Assembly: GCA_947453885.1 (NCBI GenBank)
Contig: CANGIF010000017.1
Location: 1 to 60,534 of the forward strand
DNA from: Flavobacteriaceae bacterium
GTDB taxonomy: Bacteria; Bacteroidota; Bacteroidia; Flavobacteriales; Flavobacteriaceae
Reading direction: 5' to 3'
DNA length: 60,534 nucleotides
Each line of letters opens with the position of its first letter. Position 1 is the stretch's first letter. Below are positions 53,629-60,534 of the stretch, one piece after another. The position numbers and the translations under genes were made by a program. A model generated the notes under the pieces. The model ran no database searches. It saw nothing but the letters and a program-made list of their open reading frames with translations, and had not been told where the DNA came from.

Positions 53629-54492
53629 TTAAGTAGAAGGATTTGAATTAAGCTTTGATATCATTTTTTGAATTCGATAATTTCGTATAAATTTTGCTTG
53701 CTCATTTGTAACGAGAAAAGGCTTTTTATTGCGTTTTGCTTTCCAAAAACCAAGTAGATAATCCCAAATTAAAAGTGGTCTCTTTTTTAACAATGCTAAT
53801 TTTATAGCTGCTATCAATGTAATTAAAAAACCATATCCAAGACAATAAAAGGCTTCTCCTTGTTTATATCGCGCTAATTTGTTGTAGTTTGCACCCGTAG
53901 GTTTTAAATGCTTTACTTTCAAATTGGAATCTGTTTGTACTTTCCAACCATAAAATTTACACAACAATTCATCAACAGTATCCCAACCCATCGCTGGTTT
54001 TAAACCGCCAATTTGCTTAAAAGTATTTTTTCTGTATGCTTTAAAAGCGCCTCTAATGTGATCTTTATCCGTTAGATTTTCTAAAACCCAATTATTGTTT
54101 TTTTCAATATAAGCAAATCCACCTGCCATTCCAACGGTTGGGTCATTTTTAAAAATTTTACTTATATTTTCAAAATAAGTAGTAGGAAAAATTAGGTCCG
54201 CATCTGCTTTTACGATAAAATCGTACTCTTCGTTTAATGACTCATAACCTGCTTGAAACGCATTAACAACCTTGCTACCTGGTAAATGTTTTTCTGAAGA
54301 TGTTATGTTTAAAAGAGAAATAGAAGCCTGGTTTTTTATAAACTCAGTTACAATTGCTGCTGTAGCATCTGTAGAATTATCATTTACAATTACAATCTTT
54401 TGAGGTAAAAGTGTTTGATTTAATAAAGAAGTAATAGTTAATGCTATGTATTTTTCTTCATTATATGCCGGAATAACGATATAATAGTTCAT
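53629..54492 (-). CDS. Glycosyltransferase family 2
   Basis: 287 aa, GT-A fold. VIPAYNEEKYIALTITSLLNQ at the N-terminus is the nucleotide-sugar motif, IVNDNSTD follows, and the metal motif is KADADLIFP (DxD near residue 98). GWDTVDELLCKFYGW is a probable catalytic-site region. No membrane helix large enough for a synthase; a short hydrophobic stretch near 215-232 may peripherally anchor it. Lies in a minus-strand group with a methyltransferase and a KAS III enzyme, so it may act in lipid or glycan modification. Confidence 0.88.
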   Translation of the reverse strand: MNYYIVIPAYNEEKYIALTITSLLNQTLLPQKIVIVNDNSTDATAAIVTEFIKNQASISLLNITSSEKHLPGSKVVNAFQAGYESLNEEYDFIVKADADLIFPTTYFENISKIFKNDPTVGMAGGFAYIEKNNNWVLENLTDKDHIRGAFKAYRKNTFKQIGGLKPAMGWDTVDELLCKFYGWKVQTDSNLKVKHLKPTGANYNKLARYKQGEAFYCLGYGFLITLIAAIKLALLKKRPLLIWDYLLGFWKAKRNKKPFLVTNEQAKFIRNYRIQKMISKLNSNPST

Positions 54493-54513
54493 AAAAAATC
54501 ATGTTTTAATGCA

Positions 54514-55053
54514 CTAAAATTTATTGAACTTTTCATCACGAACAGCACAAACTAAATAATATCTTGGTGTAAAAAGTCGAAGTAAGGGACGAAAGCCCAT
54601 TTTTTTAACCGGATGCGTAAATTGTTCTTTTGCAATTATTTTCCAGCCTGTTTTTTCTAAAAGCCAATCCAGTTGCCAATCTTCAAATTCATGATAGTGT
54701 CTGTCCCAAAGATCCGTTTTACTTCTGTAAGCAGGCGCGAACCATAATCGTAATGGAATAGAAATTAGAATTTTATTGGTTTTAATTTCTTTTAAAATAG
54801 TATAAGGATTTAATAAATGTTCGAAAATTTCAAAAGCTGTTACTACTTCAGCTGTTGTTGTTTGTAAATGAATTTGATTTTCATCTAAATCTTCACCATC
54901 TGTATTTGTAACAGTAAATCCAGCCTCTTTCATTATTTTTGAAAATGGATTTTCTACACCTAAATCTAAAATAGTCTCAGATTGAATAACGTGTTTTTTT
55001 AAAAAAGCTAAAGTATGTTTGAATCGTTTGTTTGGAAAAGTATTTTCGTACAT
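54514..55053 (-). CDS. Class I SAM-dependent methyltransferase
   Basis: 179 aa. ETILDLGVENPFSKIMKEAG (about 27-46) is a motif I variant, TDGEDLDENQIHL the following acidic loop, and VVTAFEIFEHLLNPYTILKEI the motif II/III region; the rest is a short C-terminal part with HYHEFEDWQLDWLLEKTGW. The substrate is unknown. 21 nt from the glycosyltransferase start and 54 nt from the KAS III gene, all on the minus strand, so probably one transcription unit. Confidence 0.8.
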   Translation of the reverse strand: MYENTFPNKRFKHTLAFLKKHVIQSETILDLGVENPFSKIMKEAGFTVTNTDGEDLDENQIHLQTTTAEVVTAFEIFEHLLNPYTILKEIKTNKILISIPLRLWFAPAYRSKTDLWDRHYHEFEDWQLDWLLEKTGWKIIAKEQFTHPVKKMGFRPLLRLFTPRYYLVCAVRDEKFNKF

Positions 55054-55107
55054 GATTTATTTGAAAAGCTTTACTTTCTAAATGTTTTATTGTGAAATAG
55101 TCAATAA

Positions 55108-56166
55108 TTAATATCTGTACACGAATGCATTAACATTCATTCCTGCACCAACAGATGCAAAGATAAGAACATCTCCTTTATGTATCTTTTGGTTTTCTAT
55201 TTTCCCGTTAATTAACATATCAAAAAGGGTTGGAATTGTAGCAACACTACTATTTCCCAGTTTGTTAATAGTCATTGGCATAATTCCAACTGGCATTTTT
55301 TCATCATAAAGCTTGTAAAATCTACTAACTATTGCTTCGTCCATTTTTTCATTTGCCTGATGAATTAAAACTTTTTTGATGTCTGTGATTTTTAAGCCAC
55401 TTTTGTCCAAACATTTCTTCATTGCTAAGGGAACATTATTCAAAGCAAATTCATATATTTTTCTACCGTGCATTTTGATGTATTTTACATCTTTATCTAA
55501 TGATTTGTTGAATGAATTGCCAAAATACAAAAAGTTAGCTTCTTCATTTGCATAGGTTGCATTTTCATAAGACAATAAACCCGTATGGTCATCAGAACCC
55601 TCAATAATAGCAGCACCTGCCCCATCGGAATAGATCATACTGTCTCTATCGTGAACGTCAACAACTCTAGACAATGTTTCGGATCCAATTACCAAACATC
55701 GTTTAGCCATACCTGATTTTATAAAAGCACTAGCTTGTAGTATACCTTGAATCCAACCTGGACATCCAAATATTAAATCAAAAGCAACGCAATTTGGATT
55801 TTTAATTTGAAGTTTGTGTTTGACTCTTGTCGCTAAAGTTGGAAGCATATCCGTTTGAATGGTACCCGGTTTTACGTCGCCAAAATTGTGAGCAAAAATA
55901 ATATAGTCAATAGTTTCGGGATCAATTTGAGCATTTTCAATTGCTCTTTGAGCAGCAAAAAAACCTAAATCGGAAGAATTCAACTCAGGAGCTGCATACC
56001 TTCGTTCTCCAATTCCTGTTATAAATTTGAATTTACTTATTACAACATCATTAGGATAATCAAAGTCTGAACCGTCTTCGTTTAAAAATACGTGCTTATT
56101 AAAATCAGTATTTTTAACCGTTATTTCAGGTATATAATTGCCAATTCCTTTAATTTTTATGTTCAT
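55108..56166 (-). CDS. 3-oxoacyl-ACP synthase III family protein
   Basis: 352 aa thiolase-fold condensing enzyme. The catalytic triad is visible: C135 in DLIFGCPGWIQG, His in LIHQANEKM near 268, and Asn in KLGNSSVATIPTL near 305. IPEITVKN at the N-terminus and GDVLIFASVGAGMNVNAFVYRY at the end fit FabH-like proteins. The cysteine loop FGCPGW differs from ACAGF of housekeeping FabH, so a specialised starter (lipid or secondary metabolism) is plausible. Product unknown. Confidence 0.88.
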   Translation of the reverse strand: MNIKIKGIGNYIPEITVKNTDFNKHVFLNEDGSDFDYPNDVVISKFKFITGIGERRYAAPELNSSDLGFFAAQRAIENAQIDPETIDYIIFAHNFGDVKPGTIQTDMLPTLATRVKHKLQIKNPNCVAFDLIFGCPGWIQGILQASAFIKSGMAKRCLVIGSETLSRVVDVHDRDSMIYSDGAGAAIIEGSDDHTGLLSYENATYANEEANFLYFGNSFNKSLDKDVKYIKMHGRKIYEFALNNVPLAMKKCLDKSGLKITDIKKVLIHQANEKMDEAIVSRFYKLYDEKMPVGIMPMTINKLGNSSVATIPTLFDMLINGKIENQKIHKGDVLIFASVGAGMNVNAFVYRY

Positions 56167-56290
56167 CTTGCAGCTATTTCGTAACGAAAATATTAATAAT
56201 AAATTAATATTCCGTCATAAAGGTTTGTATTTGTTTATTTATTGCGAAATACTTATTTATTTACATAAAAAAATAAGCATGTCATAATTT

Positions 56291-56674
56291 TTAGCTTTTT
56301 CCTTGTGCGATTTTTATTTGCATAATCGCTGAAAGGTTGTATGCTTGATTTTTCATGCGTTCACAATTTTCGCCTTCGTAATACTCATCAATTGCTTCAA
56401 ATAAATGGTTGAGCCAAATTTCAAAATGCTCTTTTGTTAAAGCAGCTTTTGCATTTACATCTAAGTGAACCTGAGTAAGATTATTGAAATAACCACCAGT
56501 ACCTAAAAGTGCTTGTGACCAAAATTTTACCAATACTTGTAAATGCGCTTCAAGATGCAAGTGAATTGGAATTACAGTGGTAAATAAATAACTTATGCGT
56601 TCATCAGAAAATAGTTTAGTATAAAAGCTAGAAACTACCTTGTAAATATCTTCTTGAGTTTGAATATCCGCCAT
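56291..56674 (-). CDS. Group III truncated haemoglobin
   Basis: 127 aa haem protein with a shortened globin fold. Proximal His is H83 in KEHFEIWLNHLF. VVSSFYTKLFSDERISYLF, the B/E helix region FWSQALLGTGGYF and the late helix with CERMKNQAYNLSAIMQIKIA are as in group III (TrHbP) proteins. Probable role in O2 or NO handling. Own promoter with TACTTTTG at 56685-56692. Confidence 0.9.
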   Translation of the reverse strand: MADIQTQEDIYKVVSSFYTKLFSDERISYLFTTVIPIHLHLEAHLQVLVKFWSQALLGTGGYFNNLTQVHLDVNAKAALTKEHFEIWLNHLFEAIDEYYEGENCERMKNQAYNLSAIMQIKIAQGKS

Positions 56675-57003
56675 CTTTTTTTTGCAAAAGTAAGTATAGT
56701 AAGGCTTTCATTTACTGATTAAAATCAGTTTTTGGATATTTTAGAGTCTAAGAGAAGTCGAAACCTGTATCGAACTGCTAAATATGAACTTTAAAAAAAA
56801 TTATAAGACAAAATAGTATTTTTTGTTTTCTTTCAAATCACTTGCAATTCACAACTAATTAAAAATAGTTGTTTCATTTTATAATTAAAAGCACTTCAAA
56901 AAACATTATTAATTTTAAGGCTTTTATAATACTGTATATGATTTCATTATTTTAAAAATGCGTATATTGTCACGATTTATTTTAAACTAATTTGTTTATC
57001 AAA
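56675..57003. other. Divergent intergenic region
   Basis: About 330 nt. It holds the haemoglobin -7 box on the minus strand (56685-56692) and TATATTG (56963-56969) as a candidate -7 for the large gene at 57004. AT-rich elsewhere; no ORF or strong hairpin seen. Confidence 0.5.
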
Positions 57004-60000
57004 ATGAAATGTAAGTTGCCTACTTTGATGCTTTTAGCACTTTTTATGTTTATTGGACTACCAACTGTTTCTGCTCAAAACTTATTAAATAATGGCGGAT
57101 TTGAACAAGGATATAATGTGGGTTATCAAGGTGGACAAACACCCAATTATAATTATCTTCCAGCACCAACAGGCTCCACAACAAGTGGCAATTGGGCATT
57201 AGCAACAAATCCTCAACCCTACAATACCACTTCTTTTATTTCGTGTACCGATCACACTTCAGGAACTGGAAACATGATGGTAGTTGATGGAAAAGGTAAT
57301 AACGAACGTTTTTGGAAAGCTGGTACCAATGGTGGAGGGATTTGTAGTTTGACTGTGGGTGCTACTTATACTTTTTCCTATTGGATTCGTTCTATTTATA
57401 CCACTGTAAACGGAACAAGAGCTATAATTCGAGTAAATTTTAACAATGTAAGCACTGTTTCACAATACGAAACTACTGCTCCATTAACTGCCAACGGTTG
57501 GCAACAAGTTGTTTATACTTTCAAACCTAGTAACTCTTGTGTAAATATTGAATTGTCAGATACTAACGGCGACTTAGGTGGCAACGATTTTGCTATCGAC
57601 GACCTTTCGCTAACTGCTCCCTTACAACCTTTGTCGTTGACCTATTCGTTAGCAAATCCTACCTGTATTGGTGCAAACAACGGTTCAATTACCGTTTATG
57701 GTATCAATGGATTAACCCCTTACCTTAGTTATTCACTTGGCGGAACTGCTTTACAAACCAACACAACTGGTGTTTTTACGGGATTGGCACCAGGCACTTA
57801 TACGGTTTCAATTACAGATTCTAATAATAATACTTCTACTTTAAATAATATTATTGTTTCAGATCCAGCTGATTTAACAGTTTCAAATAACACTTCCATT
57901 TGCATTAATGGTTCAGCAAATTTAACTGTTAGTGGAAGTACAGCGGGTTATAATTGGACAGCTTCTCCTAATGATGCTTCCTTAACCGCATCAAACAATA
58001 CCTTGGATGCTATTACCGTAAATCCAACCCAAACAACGGTATATACCGTAACTTCCAATCCTGTTTATCCTGTCAATTTGGTTTACAACGGCAATTTTTC
58101 CCTTGGAAATGTTGGTTTTGCAACCGATTACACCTATTATTCACCTAACAATAATGTTGCCTATGCTCAAAAAGCGTATGGTATAGTTACTAACCCCCAA
58201 AGCTGGGAATCGGGTTTTATTACCTGTACCGATCATTCGTCTGGAGTAGGTAAAATGATGGTGATAGACGGTTCAACATCAAACGGGGGTAATGATGTAA
58301 TTTGGTCGCAAACCATTGGAGTAACTCCTAATACTAATTATACGCTTACCTATTATTTGATGTCAGCATCAACTATAACTCCGTCTGATACTCCAGCTCA
58401 AATTAAGGTTACTATAAACGGCATACAAGTTTCGTCTGTTTCTGCCCCATCTACAACTTGTGTTTGGGTACCTATAACATATACTTGGAATTCCAGCACT
58501 GCAACTTCGGCTCAAATCAAATTTTTTGATCAAAATACTTTAGTTCCAGGAAATGATTTTGCGCTTGATGATATTTCTTTTACCGGGAATATTACCTGTG
58601 CTTTGTCTAAATCGGTAACGGTTACTATAAATCCAGTAGTGACTCCAACCCTTTCGTGTGGATTCAACTCTTTAAATTCTGTTTCTTTTAATTGGATTCC
58701 TGTTTCTGGTGCATCCGGCTATACTATTTCTTACACCGTAAATGGAGGATCAAGTGTAAATGTCGGTTCTATAAATGCAACAACTTATTTGATTTCAGGA
58801 TTAAGCACCAATAATACTGTTGTAATATCTGTTTTGCCAACTGGTTCTGGTTGTTACGCAGCAGCCAATTATACCTGCAACACAGTCAATAATTGCCCTA
58901 CCCCTGAGGTTTCAGTTACACAACAACCGAGCTGTACAACACCAACTGGAACTATTGTTTTTACTGGTCCAGTAAACGTTCCATTAACAACGCCATCGGA
59001 TATTTTTATTTCAGAAGTTACTGACGAAGATTTGGGGTCTTTAACCTACGTGGAGCTTTACAACGGCACTGGGGTTACAAAAAATTTAGCCAATTATAGA
59101 CTAAAAGTGTACAACAATGGAGGAACTACAACTTCTTGTGATTTTTTACTTACTGGCACACTTCCAACTAATTCCGTTTTTGTAATTGGAATCGGAAGTG
59201 CTACTAATTTGGGAGGTGTTACCCCTAACATGTCTGTACCATCTTGTGGTGGCGTAAACAACAATGATAATATCCGATTAACGTCAAGTTCCAATACGCT
59301 CATTGATTTGTGGGGTAGAACGGACGGAGCTCCATTTACTCCTTCTAACAACCCTGGTTACACTTATAGAAGGTTGCAAACCGCAGTACATCCTAAAACC
59401 ACATGGAATGCTGCAGATTGGACAGCATTAGATCCTCAAGACTATTCGAACATTGGATCTTACACTTACCTAACTGGAAATTACCAATACAGTATTAATG
59501 GAACAACCTACCAATCAAGTCCTATTTTTCCAGGTTTAGCACCCGGAACGTATCCTGCTTCTATAAAAGATTTAACCTCCAATTGTATTTCTAATCCAAT
59601 TCCACTGACGATAAATGCTTTACCAGTAAATACAATTCCAACTTTTACCTCAGTAAACCCAATTTGTAATGGAGAAACTTTAAGCGCTTTACCAACTACT
59701 TCGTTGAATAGTATTTCAGGAAGTTGGTCACCGGCAATAAACAATACACAAACAACAACTTACACTTTTACCCCAAGTACTGGTCAATGTGCCGATACTA
59801 CTACTTTAAGTATAACCGTAAACCCAATCGTTGCACCAACTTTTGATACGATAGCACCAATTTGCTTTGGTACTACTCTGAGTCCATTACCAACTACTTC
59901 ATTAAACGGTTTTTCGGGTAGTTGGTCGCCAGCTATTAGCAATACTCTAACTACTACTTATACTTTTACACCAAATAGTGGGCAATGTTCCTCATCACAA

Positions 60001-60534
60001 ACTTTGAGTATTTCAGTTAACCCAAATACAATTCCAACTTTCTCTTCAATAAGCCCAATTTGTTCAGGAACTCCGTTATCAGATTTACCAACAATGTCAT
60101 TGAATAATATATCAGGAAGTTGGTCGCCTGCTATAAACAATACTTTAACAACAACTTACACCTTCACTCCTACTACTGGTCAATGTGCTTCTAATACTAC
60201 ATTAAGCATAACGGTAAATCCTTTTGTAGTTCCAATTTTTACAACAATAAATCCAATTTGTAAAGGAGAAACTTTAAGCGCTTTACCAACTACTTCGTTG
60301 AATAGTATTTCAGGAAGTTGGTCGCCAGCATTAAATAATACACAAACAACAACTTACACTTTTATTCCAAGTACTGGTCAATGTGCTTCATCGACTTCCG
60401 CCACCATCACAATCTACCCTCTACCCAATGCATCAATAGCCGGAAGTACCTCGGTATGTTCAGGCACAGGCACCACCATCACGTTTAACGGTACCCCAGG
60501 AGCAACAGTTAACTACACAGCAAACACAGTTGCA
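57004..60534 (+). CDS. Giant repetitive secreted surface protein, 3' truncated by the window
   Basis: 1177 codons open to the window edge with no stop. Signal peptide MKCKLPTLMLLALFMFIGLP, cleaved after VSAQ. Two similar carbohydrate-binding-like modules (about 22-200 and 358-535; both contain CTDH[TS]SG.G.MMV and GNDFA.DD.S). Then a fibronectin III-like domain (about 550-620), a lamin-tail domain (about 660-820; ISEVTDEDLGSLTYVELYN), and four 66-aa repeats with SWSPA.NNT.TTTYTF.P. A T9SS C-terminal domain is expected beyond the edge. Likely an adhesin or polysaccharide-binding surface protein. Confidence 0.88.
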   Translation, partial: MKCKLPTLMLLALFMFIGLPTVSAQNLLNNGGFEQGYNVGYQGGQTPNYNYLPAPTGSTTSGNWALATNPQPYNTTSFISCTDHTSGTGNMMVVDGKGNNERFWKAGTNGGGICSLTVGATYTFSYWIRSIYTTVNGTRAIIRVNFNNVSTVSQYETTAPLTANGWQQVVYTFKPSNSCVNIELSDTNGDLGGNDFAIDDLSLTAPLQPLSLTYSLANPTCIGANNGSITVYGINGLTPYLSYSLGGTALQTNTTGVFTGLAPGTYTVSITDSNNNTSTLNNIIVSDPADLTVSNNTSICINGSANLTVSGSTAGYNWTASPNDASLTASNNTLDAITVNPTQTTVYTVTSNPVYPVNLVYNGNFSLGNVGFATDYTYYSPNNNVAYAQKAYGIVTNPQSWESGFITCTDHSSGVGKMMVIDGSTSNGGNDVIWSQTIGVTPNTNYTLTYYLMSASTITPSDTPAQIKVTINGIQVSSVSAPSTTCVWVPITYTWNSSTATSAQIKFFDQNTLVPGNDFALDDISFTGNITCALSKSVTVTINPVVTPTLSCGFNSLNSVSFNWIPVSGASGYTISYTVNGGSSVNVGSINATTYLISGLSTNNTVVISVLPTGSGCYAAANYTCNTVNNCPTPEVSVTQQPSCTTPTGTIVFTGPVNVPLTTPSDIFISEVTDEDLGSLTYVELYNGTGVTKNLANYRLKVYNNGGTTTSCDFLLTGTLPTNSVFVIGIGSATNLGGVTPNMSVPSCGGVNNNDNIRLTSSSNTLIDLWGRTDGAPFTPSNNPGYTYRRLQTAVHPKTTWNAADWTALDPQDYSNIGSYTYLTGNYQYSINGTTYQSSPIFPGLAPGTYPASIKDLTSNCISNPIPLTINALPVNTIPTFTSVNPICNGETLSALPTTSLNSISGSWSPAINNTQTTTYTFTPSTGQCADTTTLSITVNPIVAPTFDTIAPICFGTTLSPLPTTSLNGFSGSWSPAISNTLTTTYTFTPNSGQCSSSQTLSISVNPNTIPTFSSISPICSGTPLSDLPTMSLNNISGSWSPAINNTLTTTYTFTPTTGQCASNTTLSITVNPFVVPIFTTINPICKGETLSALPTTSLNSISGSWSPALNNTQTTTYTFIPSTGQCASSTSATITIYPLPNASIAGSTSVCSGTGTTITFNGTPGATVNYTANTVA
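59638..60429 (+). repeat. Four 198-bp tandem repeats in the giant gene
   Basis: The repeat unit begins with CCAACTTTT-like sequence at 59638, 59836, 60034 and 60232, exactly 198 bp (66 codons) apart. GSWSP recurs at 59719, 59917, 60115 and 60313. Units 1 and 4 are the most alike at the DNA level, suggesting recent duplication or conversion. Confidence 0.92.

Noticed and set aside
59094..60140. Minus-strand frames of 60-85 codons in the giant gene
   Set aside because: They recur with the 198-bp repeat and are shadows of the plus-strand coding sequence.

Overview
The window looks like a chromosomal segment of a Flavobacterium-type member of the Flavobacteriaceae (Bacteroidota). The basis is low GC with AAA/TTT-rich codon use, many promoters carrying the Bacteroidota -7 box TAnnTTTG (two tRNA promoters show the full TTG-N19-TAnnTTTG form), and lineage-specific genes: the gldJ-porU-porV block of gliding and type IX secretion (T9SS), a T9SS type B cargo protein, a DUF2807 protein, an S46 dipeptidyl-peptidase and Mpl. 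No rRNA, CRISPR array, transposase or integrase was found.

Layout. 0.2-4.3 kb: msrB-msrA lipoprotein (-), then idi, queD, a peroxiredoxin, manA and a small helical protein (+). 4.4 kb: tRNA-Thr. 4.6-7.8 kb: S46 peptidase and a TPR protein. 7.8-12.9 kb: compact operon mpl, SWIM zinc-finger protein, radC, HAD phosphatase, secreted protein. 12.9-22.4 kb: rarA, DUF2807 protein, a UbiA-like membrane protein, gcvP, manC, a secreted protein, SprT-like protein and an SDR. 22.4-28.1 kb: an accessory insertion bounded by a perfect 109-bp direct repeat made of the 3' end and terminator of an acyl-CoA dehydrogenase gene. 28-35.4 kb: that dehydrogenase, anmK, a TonB-like protein facing exbB/exbD, folC, tRNA-Val and murF. 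35.4-42.4 kb: gldJ, porU, porV. 42.5-45.8 kb: cdd, pdhA, pdhC. 45.9-48.1 kb: a DUF2490 outer-membrane protein, a gene-poor stretch with a gene remnant, and a small membrane protein. 48.3-52.0 kb: a large T9SS cargo protein. 52.0-56.7 kb (-): Mla-type ABC ATPase and permease, glycosyltransferase, methyltransferase, ketoacyl synthase III and truncated haemoglobin. 57.0 kb to the edge: a giant repetitive secreted protein, cut by the window end.

How the genes fit together. ManA and ManC supply GDP-mannose. Mpl and AnmK belong to murein recycling and MurF to de novo murein synthesis. GldJ, PorU and PorV export and process cargo such as the two large surface proteins in the same window. PdhA/PdhC and GcvP are central carbon metabolism.

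The most unusual content is in the 5.4-kb insertion. It holds an array of ten 22-bp units in perfect phase (24874-25093) directly upstream of a small HTH gene, an orphan PD-(D/E)XK-like nuclease, an AAA+ ATPase, a possible uracil-DNA-glycosylase-like protein, ACGAG motifs beside one repeat copy, and a structured intergenic element. I regard it as an integrated island or gene-cassette site rather than a demonstrated new system.
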